From the NCBI RefSeq assembly GCF_030247185.1, contig NC_080572.1, positions 132,100,262 to 132,164,261 of the forward strand: 64,000 nt of DNA, given 5' to 3'. The position numbers and the translations under genes are program-made. The notes beneath the pieces were generated by a model. That model was not told the origin of the DNA. It was given only the letters and a program-made list of their open reading frames with translations, and made no database searches. The first letter of the stretch is position 1. The number at the start of each line of letters is the position of its first letter. The DNA is from Malaya genurostris (lineage: Eukaryota > Arthropoda > Insecta > Diptera > Culicidae). This document shows, piece by piece, positions 23,755-35,062 of this stretch.

Positions 23755-24229
23755 ATTAGTAAACGGATATTTAAACAAAAAAATGCTTACTCAATAATAT
23801 TTAACTTAGTCACTCGAACTCGTTCGGTATCGTACTGCGTGCGATGGCGTTAAATAAGAGCATTGAAAATCACAAAATTTTTAAACACGAACCCAATTGC
23901 CAATGCATGAGTTAAAGAGTGCCAGCGAACATCATCGGAAGCAATCATGTTCGTTCGTAAAAATGAGCCAACTGTTCGTGTGCATTCGAAAACCCGCACG
24001 ATTGAGAAGTGTGCCTGGATATGTCGGCAGGAGTAAGATCGTAACGATCTGTTGTAGAGAAGGGTGGAAAAAAATTGGCAATGACAAGATTTCATTTAGA
24101 TCTGATATGATTCGGTCGGTTGAATATCAGTTTTTGCTTGAAGGGCAATGTGCATTATAGTGATCGTTACATTGCCAGTTATGTTAACATGTAACAAGTT
24201 TGATGTGCTATTCTACTCAGAATTAATAA
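23755..24229. other. No recognisable feature
   Basis: Spacer between the LINE 3' end and the next TIR element. Short open frames here have no recognisable motif. Confidence 0.5.
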
Positions 24230-25350
24230 GGGGCTGTCCATAAAAGACGTCACACCGCAAGGGGGAGGGGGGTATTTCATAATACGTGACCTTTTGTGAC
24301 AGTGGAAAGGGGGAGGGGGAGGATTTTGAAATGTGTCGTTCAATATTTTCAATGAGCGCATTTTTGAAATACCTAATTATATTACTGCTTTGCCCTATTT
24401 CCTGAAAAAATCTCCACAATAAACGTTTACATTCTATAAGAAAACGTGGATTTGTTGATGTAAAAGCTTCTTCTTGTAAATTCGGAAATAAGTGATGCAG
24501 GAAATCGTTTCTGTTGTGATCAGTAAAAGTGCACGGAGGAGCGAGTGAATTAGCGAAATTAATAAATTTTGCCTAATATGAGTAAAAAAGAAAAAGATGC
24601 CTTCAAGCTGACAATTTTTTCAGTAATTTGATTTTCTAGCATTGATAATAGTATTTTTCTTATCTGATTCTGATGCAGTTTATTCAATTGTACTCCATTT
24701 GAAAAAGGGCGGGAGATCAACGATTTCAGACGTATTTTCCTCCACCAACATCAAAGCTTATCGAATCATCCAATGATTGAACTTACATAAATCAAGAATC
24801 ATTTCAGCTCAAAATCACTACCCATTGTGTGACGGAAGATCAGTGCCGATATTGATCGATGTGATTTAAAATTCACTGATCAACTGATCTTGAAAAGATT
24901 CTCCGGCAGTGATCTCGTTTTGATGAGGTTTTGGTCTTTATTTTCTCAGCCCTGTATGCTACACTAAGGAAATATTATTCTTTACCTAAAACAATCTGTG
25001 TACCCTTAGGAGGAATAAAACAGATGATTTAAATGTTTCATCAATTCCAACCAATTTTTTTTGTTAATTTATATAATTGATATTAATAAAATAATTTCGA
25101 TGATTTTATAGTTTTAGGGATATTTTTTAATCTAATGACAGCATGTAATAAATTGATTTTTCCCTCATATTTGTATGGTTTGTCATACTTATTGAGTATG
25201 TATTAAGATGAATTTTATTTATTTTGAATTCGTGACATGTGACATAGGGGTGCTGGGGGGTCTTTGCTTCTGTGACAATTTGTGACAAAGGGAGGGTGGG
25301 GAGTCAAAAATCGTCAAAAAAAAAACGTGACGTCTTTTATGGACAGCCCC
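24230..25350. mobile_element. MITE-like element with 24-bp perfect TIRs
   Basis: GGGGCTGTCCATAAAAGACG (24230 onward) is repeated in reverse complement up to 25350, with 24 perfect pairs. Just inside both ends lie G-rich blocks (24258-24330 and 25247-25306) with GTGACA repeats, also in inverted relation. The middle is AT-rich and non-coding. Flanking duplication is unclear (AAG before, CAAGG after). No transposase, so mobilised in trans if at all. Confidence 0.85.
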
Positions 25351-25604
25351 CAAGGTATTTCAAGACAAAGATTGTCAATTGAAGAAGGAGGAAATTTATC
25401 AGTCCCAACAAATTTGTCCACCGATCATCGAATTCGGAATGGTTTTCAAGTAAAGCTACTTCATTGTAACTGACCATTTCGAATGATAGCCGAATGATTC
25501 CAGCAATCTGTTGAAATGACCAATGCACTTATGCTTTAGATTCCCGATAGTCCGCGTGGTTGCAAGGCCACCAGATTCGGTTCTCCTAGTGGTATGATGA
25601 TGCA
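25351..25604. other. No recognisable feature
   Basis: Short spacer between the MITE and the 3' end of LINE B1. Confidence 0.5.
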
Positions 25605-25841
25605 TTTTTTTCCATAAATACGTTTATTTCATAGGCAATATATATATAAGTTTTTCTTCGCCGTGACAACCACAATACATAGTACTTTAAACCTAATACA
25701 TTTCGAAAATCATATTAGTATTTTGGTATTCATTAGTTAATCTAAACACTGTTTTTGTCAAGCGAGTTGCTATTATAAATTACATTAAATGGAATACATT
25801 TATATTGTACATGATCTTATAACTATTTCAGGTTTTGGAAA

Positions 25842-25916
25842 AAGATACGACAGGACTCGAACCTGCGTTCTTATACATTCCGTGCATACGCGCTACCATT
25901 TCGCCACTCTGATCTT
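25842..25916 (-). ncRNA. tRNA-like module (pol III A- and B-box) in the B1 3'UTR
   Basis: On the minus strand: TGGCGAAATGGTAGCGCG (A-box-like), and GCAGGTTCGAGTCCTGTC (a perfect B-box GGTTCGAGTCC in a T-arm-like hairpin), then a T-run. The acceptor arm pairs poorly (about 4 of 7) and no convincing anticodon arm is seen, so this is a tRNA-derived sequence, not a functional tRNA. Copy B2 lacks it at the same place, which implies an insertion of about 160-190 bp. Confidence 0.45.
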
Positions 25917-26135
25917 GTTTTAGTCACTCTAAAACACGAAACAGACATAGTAGCAACGTACATCGAACATGGTCTACATCCTGGCCGTCATACGACCAGT
26001 TTGTTTGTATCAGTTCACCACTTAAATTCAATATCATATAGTTGGCTCATGAACGAGAAAACAGTCTAACATAAAATAAAATTTAAATTAGAACTCCAAT
26101 GGATTTAATGAAATGATAAAGAAGTTTCATGTATG

Positions 26136-26399
26136 CAGACCCTGTCAGCTTGGAGCAATCTCAATCTTCAGTTCAGCAACGCCATCACACGGCGTCTCAT
26201 TCAACATGTCATGTCAATTGTATGGATGCGCAGCCCTGCTATTTTGGCGCGTACGAATTTGACATTTCTCTACCCTACTTCTATGTATGAGATTCGATGC
26301 GGACTCACCTGAGGGCGACATGCTCGCAAAAAAGGATGTTGCCAATGTTTTTTTTCGGGAAATATGAGAGCTGGATATCTTGTTAATATGATGTCTTTG
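26136..26399. mobile_element. 264-bp short insertion with ATGTATG duplication
   Basis: Flanked by ATGTATG at 26129-26135 and 26400-26406. The empty site in copy B2 (around 41315-41322) has a single ATGTATG. Contains GGCGCGTACGAATTTGACAT and a G/C-balanced block around CGGACTCACCTGAGGGCGAC. Non-coding and of unknown family. Confidence 0.75.
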
Positions 26400-29300
26400 A
26401 TGTATGGAAGGTCACGACAAGCAAGAATGTCGCGAACTGGAACATTGGATAGTCTACCTTGGGTACGCAAGAAATTTATTAGTTGAGATCTGACATCACG
26501 ATACTCCACGCATGTCCAAACAACATGGTCAATATCGCGAAAACCTTCGCCGCAAGCACAATGATTAGTCTCGGAAAGTCCAATTCGAAGGAGATGTGCA
26601 TCTAACGTGATTGGACATGAGTCTGGACATCACAAGAATGAAATCTCTACTCACATCCAGTCCCCTGAACCATGCCTTTGTCGATATTTTAGGAATAATT
26701 GAGTGCATCCACCGACCCAGATCATCTTTATCCCAAGAAGCTTGCCGCTGGCAAGTGTTCTTTGGCGAGACGCGCTATAGAATTCGTTGAAAGCAATCGG
26801 TCTCTCATAAATTTCACCCTCAATAGCACCCCGTTTGGCAAAATTATCGTCTCTTTCATTGCCTGGAATGGAGCAATGAGCCGGGACCCAAACTATTGTG
26901 ATTCAATATGTCGTTCAGGCACTGTTTTATTTTGCCCAATAAAAACGGTTTATTTGTGCTAGCAGCGTTAGAGCGAATGGCTTCAATTGCACTCAGACTA
27001 TCTGTGAAGAGAAAATAATAGTTTGGAAATAATGTGACGATTACACTCAAGTTATAATGACCTGCTGCTAACTCTGCTATATAAACAGATGCAGGTTCTT
27101 GAAGCCTAAATGAAACCGAAACATTATTGTTGAATATACCAAAACCAGTAGCCATTCGATATCCGTCCGTGTTCCTCAATTCGTGATCCGTCCGTGTGAA
27201 ATCTTTTCTCAGAGTCAATATGCCTGAACTTACTTGTAAATATTTTAGGGCTTTCCATCGAGCGTAGGTGTTCCGGGGTTCCACGCACTTCGCGCTGCAT
27301 GGATGTGTCGAAAAATAAAGCTGAGTCAGGGACATTTAGGAGGCAGACACGGAGAGGCATATATCTAGAAGGGTTGATTTCCTGTGACATGTGGTTAAAA
27401 TATACTGTCATGAATCTTGTTTGAGATTGAAACTCAACTAGCCTTCTGAAATTATTAATAACCAGGGCATTCAGTACCTCACATCTTATTAGCAGTCGCG
27501 ATGAAAGCTCTCAATAACGATCTTTCAATGAAAGAACTCCCGCCAGAACTTCAAGACTCATTGTATGTGTCGAATGCATGCAGCCTAAAGCAATTCGCAA
27601 ACAAAGAATTTGAATTCGCTCTAATTTGATAATATGAGAGTTTGCAGCGGAACGAAAGCAAACGCATCCATATTCCATCACTGAAAGTATCGTTGTATGA
27701 TACAATTTTAGTAGATCTTCCGGATGAGCACCACACCAAATTCGAAGAAAAATTTACTCTTTATTGGAATTTTGTTATCAGTTACCTAATGTGTCCTCCC
27801 CACGTGCATTTGGAATCAAACCACACCCCAAGGTATTTGAAAGTCAAAATCTGTTGAACCATTCTTCTCATCATATGAAGCTGAAGCTGCGAGGGATCAT
27901 GCTTTCTTGAAAAGACGACCAGCTCTGTTTTCTCCGCAGAGAATTCGATACCCAGATGAACAGCCCAAACGGACAAGTTATCTAAGGTATCTTGCAATGG
28001 TTTATGCAGATCAATAGCTTTGGGTCCAGTAACTGAAACCACGCCATCATCTGCAATTGTCTTAGTGTACATGGAGATACTAGACAGCTGTCAATGTCAT
28101 TCACGTAAAAATTATACAGCAGCGGACTCAGACATGAGTCTTGCGGGAGACCCATGTGGCTAATTCTGAATGTTGAATAATCGCCATGTGAAAAATGCAT
28201 GCGTTTCTCTGACAAAAGGACGTGCAAATATTTTTTTTTATAAACGCTGGAAGTCCATGTTAATGGAGCTTGTCTGAAAGAACATCAATGGAAACTGAAT
28301 CAAATGCTCCTTTAATGTCTAAAAATACAGATGCCATTTGTTGTTTTTGAGCGAAGGCAGTTTGGATGTCAGACGAAAGTAATGCAAGGCAATAATTCGT
28401 CCCTTTATTTTTACGGAAGCTAACCTGAGTATCTGACAACAAACCGTTCGTCTTGACCCAAGTGTCAAGACGTCGAAGGATAATTTTTTCGAACAATTTT
28501 CTGATGCAGGACAACATTGCAATTTGTCCATATGAGTTGTGATTGGAAGCTGGTTTCCCGTGTTTTGAATGGCGATAACTTGCACTTGCCTCCAGTCAGG
28601 TGGAACAATATTTTGCACAAGAAACTTGTTGAACAATTCCAACAAACGTCTTTTTGCAAGATCGGGCAGATTATTCACCAAGTTGAATATAATTCTGTCC
28701 AACCCAGGAGCGTTATTGTTACAAGACATGAGTGTTATGGAAAATTCCATCATTGAAAAGAGGCTATCAATGGAACCATTATTTGGAACAGACTCTCTAA
28801 TAATGCTATGCGTAGGAACAGAATCTGGAAAAAAACTTTCCTCACAAAATCAAATATCCATCGGTTCGAGTATTCCTCACTCTCATTTCCTACGTTACGA
28901 TTCCTCATTCGTCTGGCCGTATTCCAAAGAGTGCTAATTGAGGTTTCTCTTGACAAACCTTCGACAAAATGTCTCCAATAGCTACATTTCTTGGCCCGAA
29001 GTACTTTGTTTCTAAAGTCAAGAATTTTTCAAATTCTGAGGAGTTCCTCCTCTTCGTTTTAAAAACGTCTTGAAAGCATTTTGTTTCGCGAGTTTAGCAT
29101 CTGAGCACTCTTTGTCCCATCAAGGGTTTGGAGGCCTTTTGTTAGACGATGGACCAATAAATCGTTTGGTTTGGGCTTGTTTTGTGGCCTCCAGAATCGA
29201 ACAAACAAGGAAGTCATATTCTTCAAGTGGGGGGAGCTCTTCCATTGAGTTCAAGGTACTTGAGATACTACTTTGGTATTTAATCCCGTCAACATTTTTT

Positions 29301-30003
29301 TGACAAATCATATGGAATATTGACATAATAAGCAATGCTTTTGTTACTGCTGAATGAGATGATGATTGGTAAATGATCGCTACCGTGTAAATCTGGAAAT
29401 TCTTTCCAGGTTCAATCTAGTCGAACAAAGAAATAAATCTAATGCACTTGGACATGCATGAGGTCTTGGGATCCATGTCATGCTAAAATTGTCGCAAATA
29501 TTATATATTAAAGATGATCTGCTATCATTGTAAACGGAACCCTACATCATTCCGTGCGAATTGAAATTTCCCAGAATCAAACGTGAAGCTGGAAGGGCTT
29601 CGACACTTTCATTAAGCTGTCGATGTTAAACTTGTGTTCTAGGAGGAATATATACCGAAGCAATGCAAATATCTTTTCCTTTAATGTTTATTTGACAAGC
29701 AACAACTTCTATACTAGAAATCGAAGGAATGTTTAATCTATAAAAGGAATAACGTTCCTTAAATCCTAAAAGCACTCCGCCATACGGGGAGTCTCTATCG
29801 AGACGTATAATGTTGAAGTCATTAAAATTTAGGGCTATGTTTGATGTAAGCCATGTTTCACATAGAGCAAATACATCACATTTTTGACTATGCAACAAAA
29901 CCTTAAATGAATCAAGTTTTGGCATGATGCTTCGACAATTCCACTGGAGGACAGTGATTGAATCATTTGCGGCGGATGATAAATTATCTATCAAATGATA
30001 CAA
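26400..30003 (-). pseudogene. B1 ORF2: endonuclease, reverse transcriptase, RNase H
   Basis: N-terminal endonuclease at 30003-29626 (TVLQWNCRSIMPKLDSF, CDVFALCETWL, SPYGGVLLGF), with a stop after YIPPRTQV. RT blocks: about 28690-28260 (DRIIFNLVNNLPDL; SVFLDIKGAFDSVSIDVL), and 28140-27780 (GLPQDSCLSPLLYNFYVNDI; IADDGVVSVTG, both catalytic Asp kept). RNase H at about 27340-26850 (YFLFTDSLSAIEAI). The C-terminal part is near 26600-26400 and is cut by the 264-bp insertion. At least five frameshifts and stops; not functional. Confidence 0.85.
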
Positions 30004-30262
30004 AACCTGAGAGGACTGGTCATTGAGCTGATAACTGTTTCAAAAAAGTTCTAGCTATTGGGAGGAATGCCGTTATGATGGTCTTTAGAGGTTCAGAAAT
30101 ATTGAATGCTGCGAAAATCCATTCTATAATTTCCGAAAACTTCAGTAATCCTGTTGGTGAATGTGAAACGGAGCCCACTGGATTATTGTCTTTTCTTATG
30201 CTAGTTCCTGGATTGGTTTGTGAATTTGACAAACCAGGAGGCACAGTTTGTGGTTTTAAATT

Positions 30263-31297
30263 TTAATTTTCAAATTTAACACGGGGATCAGTCTTTGGAG
30301 GTGTAATTTTAGGTGTCTTTTTTGGTATTTTGTGGTTTGTTATTCTCCTCTTAACAGACCCTTGAGGAGTGACAAACGAGGTATCTTCACTATTTCCGTC
30401 AGAGTCAGATTCCTCTGGCTCCGCAAGATTTGAAAACCCGTTTTCGGTTTCCAAGGGGGGGACATCTATGACCGTTTTAAGCAATTCTGCATATGTGCGC
30501 TTAGACCGTGCTTTTAAAGAAAGCTTTATTTTGTCTTTACGCAACTTAAATGCAGCGCATACTGAAAGATCATTATGAGGACTCTCCCCACAATAAACAC
30601 ATTTTTCAATATCTTTATCGCAAAGATTATTCTTATGAGGTCCTTGACATTTGATACATTTGCACCTAATACTACAATAAGTAGCTATATGCCCGATTTT
30701 TTTACATTTCCTGCAATTCATAACATGCGGTACGGAAATCTGAACAGGAAGACGAATTTTATCGATATAGACATTGCTAGGCAACGCCGATCCGGCAAAT
30801 GTTACTCAAAACGAATCCGAGGGACAACAAGACTTAATTCCATCGACATTAGATGCTAAGTACAATTGCTTGCACTCGAGTATCTTAACTTCCCCAAGCA
30901 TGGAGTTTTTAAAACGGCCAACTCCATTTTTAAGTAAATCATCGGCTGTCAGACTTGCTTCAGTCACAACACCGTCAATTTCCACCTCCTTCGATGGAAT
31001 GTAAACTCGATATTCAATAGCAAATAAATTACAGGTTACAATATCGACTGCCTGTTTCAAGTCGTTAAAAACAACTCGAATTTTATCTCTATTAACCTTA
31101 CAGATTTCTTTAACTTCAGAGAAATGTGATGTCAAATCCTTTGTAATGTCCATAAAATTTAAAATCTTTTCTTTTTTTCGAAGATAGACTATCCATGACC
31201 CAGTGGTACCTTTTGGATAATGTTTAGCCCTTGGAGTATTTAAGCTCTTACTAGTATCCGGAATCTGATTCGTATGATATTCCATGAGATCATCCAT
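30263..31297 (-). pseudogene. B1 ORF1 (gag-like RNA-binding protein), one frameshift
   Basis: Starts MDDLMEYHTNQIPDTSK at 31297. The N-terminal part has an RRM-like fold region (GSWIVYLRKKE, KIRVVFNDLKQAVDIV). After a frameshift near 30800 it continues SNVYIDKIRLPVQISVPHVM and three knuckles: CRKCKKIGHIATYC, CIKCQGPHKNNLC and CVYCGESPHNDLSVC. A basic tail ends at 30263. Forms the ribonucleoprotein that packages LINE RNA in this family. No intact frame. Confidence 0.8.
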
Positions 31298-32060
31298 AAC
31301 ACAGAAATGAAAACTTATGTTTAGTAAAATTTCAGATATAAGAGAAATAAAAAAAATAATTAAATTAAATCTATCTTGTAGCTGATGTGTTGGGCCGGGT
31401 TGGTGGTTCAATGCATAGGGCGCTGGTCTTACAAGACAGTTGTCGTATGTTCGAGCCCCGACCTGGAAGGATTCTTAGTGTCAGTAGGATCCATAGTACT
31501 AGCCATGCAATGATTCTGTACACTAAGAATCGGCTGCGAAGTCTGTTGAAACAGAAAGGCCAAATTTCACAAAAGGAATGCAATGCCAGGACTTTGCTTT
31601 TTTTATAGCTGATGTCTCTGTTCCTTTATCGTAAAGAACGACGTGAAGCTCATCCAACGATTTCCAATTGGCAGTCTTCTGCTGTTTCCAAATGGCAGTC
31701 TTCTGTCGTTTTCTGCTATCTCAGTTGCTCTGCCGTCGTTGTGGACACCACAGAACTTGGTGTGCTGCCTGTACCTGACTCCAGGTACAGTGCTTTTGCT
31801 CTTGGTCGCGATCAAATGCGATGCTTGCAGTGTAGCACCTTGCGATGTATGTCGTCTCTTTCGATCTTACGCAGCGTACAACTTCAGGTACCTGGTAGAT
31901 CAGCACTGGGTTGCTTTAGCACCTCTGTCCCTTTGCACCCCTTCGTCTTCGCACCTTTATGCGATGGCACCTCTGTGACTCGTCACTTCTATGTGTTCGT
32001 CCCTCCGTGTCTCTACACAACTGTGTGTATGAACGGGATGGCCTTCGTTGCTACACACTT
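31298..32060 (-). other. B1 5'UTR (GC-richer leader)
   Basis: Non-coding leader upstream of ORF1, interrupted by the SINE. 31910-32015 has loose repeats around GCACCTYTG and TTCGCACC, resembling the cleaner minisatellite in the B2 leader (47480-47600). Confidence 0.55.
31389..31605 (+). mobile_element. tRNA-derived SINE (Feilai-like) with 10-bp target-site duplication
   Basis: TAGCTGATGT precedes (31379-31388) and follows (31606-31615) the element. The head reads GGGCCGGGTTGGTGGTTCAA (A-box region) and TGTTCGAGCCCCGACC (B-box), then a tRNA-unrelated body and a T-rich end (CTTTTTTTA). Length 217 bp. Inserted in the 5'UTR of B1. Feilai is the known tRNA-headed SINE of Aedes; assignment to it is by structure, not by alignment. 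Confidence 0.82.
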
Positions 32061-32197
32061 AAATTTTTTTACATCTTATTAGATGCACGTAAATGGAGCG
32101 TCGCAGCTCACGCAAATTTACGTCTAAGGACATTTAATATTGTGTCTAAAACTCCATGACATGAAATTCATTGATATAAAAAAAAGATTTCTATAGC

Positions 32198-32270
32198 AAA
32201 AAACCGTGACTTGAACCAAGAATCATTGGATCGCAAGTTCGTCTGTTAATCGACTGAGCCACAAAAGCAT
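32198..32270 (-). ncRNA. tRNA-like sequence (possible SINE head or tRNA pseudogene)
   Basis: Minus strand: TGGCTCAGTCGATTAACAG (A-box-like) and TTGGTTCAAGTCACGG (B-box-like), ending in T6. The middle is too long and unpaired for a functional tRNA. No duplication found around it. Confidence 0.4.
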
Positions 32271-33764
32271 GCATCTGCTTGGCTGGTAAAAGCTGCATTT
32301 AAATTCATACAGTCGCACCTGCTAGTAGAACGCAAGTTACAGTCGAAACCAGTGAAATTCAAGCTCATCTAATATAAAGTCATCACAAATAAAATTTTCC
32401 GTCATTTGACAAATTAGGTCTTTATGAATTACAGCGTATGAGGGATTAAGTCACCTGTGAAATTCAATTTTTTTTGGAGTGTAGCTTTCCAGTCGGGAAA
32501 CGCTCCGAATATTGCCTTTGCTATGAGCACTAGCAGTTTTAACTACCTGAAGCTTAGAATTATCTCGGTAGCAGCCGTTAACTCACGAGCCAGTACAATC
32601 GAAACTCAACCTCTTCGCTTGAATGTTTTTTACTGAATGTGATGGTGCATTTCATGTATTTTGGAAATCTGAACATAAACATTACTGTATCTTCATGTAA
32701 AACCACTCAAAAGGTATATATTTTCTGAAGCAGTTGTTCTCTCTGTTGCTTGCTCAATATTCTCAAGCAATAGTTCATGCATTTTAGTTAATCATATCAG
32801 TCAGTGCATATATTTTGACTCATTTCAGGAAGATCAAGCAAGTGACTTTGGGAAAACCTTCCTTCGAAAAATCTTTTTACCATCAGTGTTGGCATTATCA
32901 TATTATCTAAATTTTTTGATTTTCGGAGATTGATATTGAGACAGTACTATCATTTCTGATCAGTGTTGCACAATTATCACCTAGTCTAATATGTCAACAA
33001 AGTATGGGGAAAAGTTCATTCCTTTCAATATCACTACAATAATATCTTTTAAATACACACATGATTACGAATGATCATGTTCACGATTATCAGTAATGCA
33101 GCGATTTACACTAGCAGATGATCATATTCAGATGTCGGAAGTCCAGTACGCAATAGCAATATACAATTCAAATACAGTGAAAAAAAAAAAATATAACCTA
33201 TTAATGCAGAGTTTTGCGCAGCACTTGAGCCAGCCCTCTACTGAGAAGCTTTTTGGCTACGATAGCACATGGTACAGCACCGGGCTGGTTTGAACGCTTG
33301 TTTGTGTTCGCTCTAGCCAAGTTCTCCGCTCATGTTACTTCTGTGCATGAAATGTAAGTAAATAGTGACATATTTGTGAAACTTGCATGAAAAATCTACT
33401 AGAAATTTATCCTTCATGAAACATGCAATGTGATTGAATTTATATCATTGTCACAATAATTGTTTTCAATCACAGAGTGGCATATTAATCATATTTAATT
33501 TGATTTTCAATACATCTCTTACCATATTGAATATCAGAATTTTCAGTGAAAATCTCTGCATGCCTGATAATAGTGAGAATGTTTTTGAATGATTATCATT
33601 TCATTATTACGTGTGAGTTTATGGTTCATCATTTCTTGTGCAGTACTGAGTTTCATTGAATTCTACGACATTCTGTTCTGTTTAGTTTTCGATAAAAAGA
33701 CACTGAAATAAAATAGTTTTAATAGGAAAAGGTTTGGTTGGAAAACTCTATTTCCTTAGTAATA
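32271..33764. other. No recognisable gene; AT-rich
   Basis: I see no coding motif or repeat with a second copy in this stretch. Confidence 0.5.
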
Positions 33765-35062
33765 TTAAAAACCCTTCTTAATTTACCTTGTGGTGTTATA
33801 ATGCCTTTCTCTTTCTTCAAAACAGTCTCATAAAAAAATTTTTCATCTTTTTATTAAATAATTTGTGACACTAATTAGGGCTCATTTTTGACACCAATTG
33901 ATTCAGATTTAATCGAGTAGTTCACAAAAGCATTCTTCAGTGTTTATATCACATAGAAGGCATCATTTTACCAACCAACCGCTTGATATTTGCGTTGATT
34001 ATCATGGGGGAGCGTAAAGGTACATGAAATTTCGAAATTGAAAAAAAATGATGGCAACAGTCTTAGAATTGCATGAAACGTCGATATTTAGAGTCATCTC
34101 GAATTTTTTTTTAAATCGACTTTCTGGGACTTAAATTAAATATCAAAATTTCAAGTCCCAGAAAGTCGATTCCATGAAAAAAAAATTTTTTGAGATTACC
34201 CTAAATCTCGACGTTTCATGCAATTTTAAGATTTTTGGAATAAAAAAAAAATCGATTTCAGATGTTTCATGTACTCCCCCTATGGTGCTTTTTCAAGATG
34301 GAAAATTTTCAAACTTGAACCGCTAGGCAGCACCCCTTACCCATGTCCGATTAAGCTCAAATCTCGCATCAACACGAAATTACAGGGTGATATGCACCAA
34401 AAATGTGAAAATAATGTCACTCAATTCTCTCGGAGATTGCTGAATCGATTTTTAAAATATTAGATTTAGATGAAAGTTCTCAATCCCATATAAAGTTCCT
34501 GAATTTCATTTAGATCCGACTTCCGCTTCCGGAATTACAGGGTCACAAGCAACAAAAATGAGAAAATAATGCTTAAAAAATGTGAAAATAATGTCACTCA
34601 CTTTTCTCAGATATGGCTTAACCAATTTTCACAAACTTAGATTCAAATGAAAGGTTTCATAGTTTCATACAAAGTTCCTGAATATCATTTGGATCCGACT
34701 TCCGGTTCTTGAATTATAGGGTGATATGCACCAAAAATGTGAAAATAATGTCACTCACTTCTCTCTGAGATGGCTGAACCTTGTTTCATAAATTTAAATT
34801 TATATGAAAGGTCTCATAATCCCATACAAATTTCCAAGATATTACTGAAATCCGACTTCAGCTTCCGGAGTTTCAGGGTGATATGCACCAAAAATGTGAA
34901 AATAATGCATTAAAAATGTGAAAATAAAATCACTCACTTTTCTCAGATATGGCTAAACCGATTTTCACAAACTTAGATTCAAATGAAAGGTCTCACGGTC
35001 CTTTTAAAGTTTTTGAATTTCATTTGGATCCTACTTCCGGTTCCGGAATTACAGGTTGATAT
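33765..35062. repeat. Satellite-like cluster S1, left block, including a 255-bp palindrome
   Basis: From about 34300 on, tandem units of roughly 160-175 bp with the order TCACTCACTTTTCTCRGAGA, GATTTTCACAAACTTAGATT, AAATGAAAGGTCTCAT, GGATCCGACTTCCGGTTCCG, ACAGGGTGATATGCACCAAA. Not coding. 34020-34274 is a separate imperfect palindrome. Confidence 0.85.
34020..34274. repeat. 255-bp imperfect palindrome
   Basis: Inner arms AATCGACTTTCTGGGACTT (34114-34132) and its complement (34153-34171) are perfect over 19 bp. Outer arms ATTGCATGAAACGTCG (34068-34083) and 34209-34224 are perfect over 16 bp. The outermost 10 bp (34020-34029 with 34265-34274) also pair. Parts of one arm recur at about 37975-38020 and 39265-39295. 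Confidence 0.85.

Larger units (their letters stand above)
25605..32060 (-). mobile_element. I-clade LINE (MosquI-like family B), copy B1, nearly full length
   Basis: Minus-strand order: 5'UTR (about 32060-31298, split by a SINE), ORF1 with three CCHC knuckles, ORF2 with apurinic-type endonuclease, RT and RNase H, 3'UTR, and a short A-run after AAATAAACGTATTTATGG. The RNase H domain and the triple knuckle put it in the I clade. Frameshifts are spread over both ORFs. Two further insertions lie at the 3' side (26136-26399 and the tRNA-like module near 25842-25916). The 5' limit is approximate and I could not find the target-site duplication. Confidence 0.85.

Noticed and set aside
25842..25916. 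Functional tRNA gene
   Set aside because: Acceptor and anticodon arms do not pair well; only the B-box arm is convincing.
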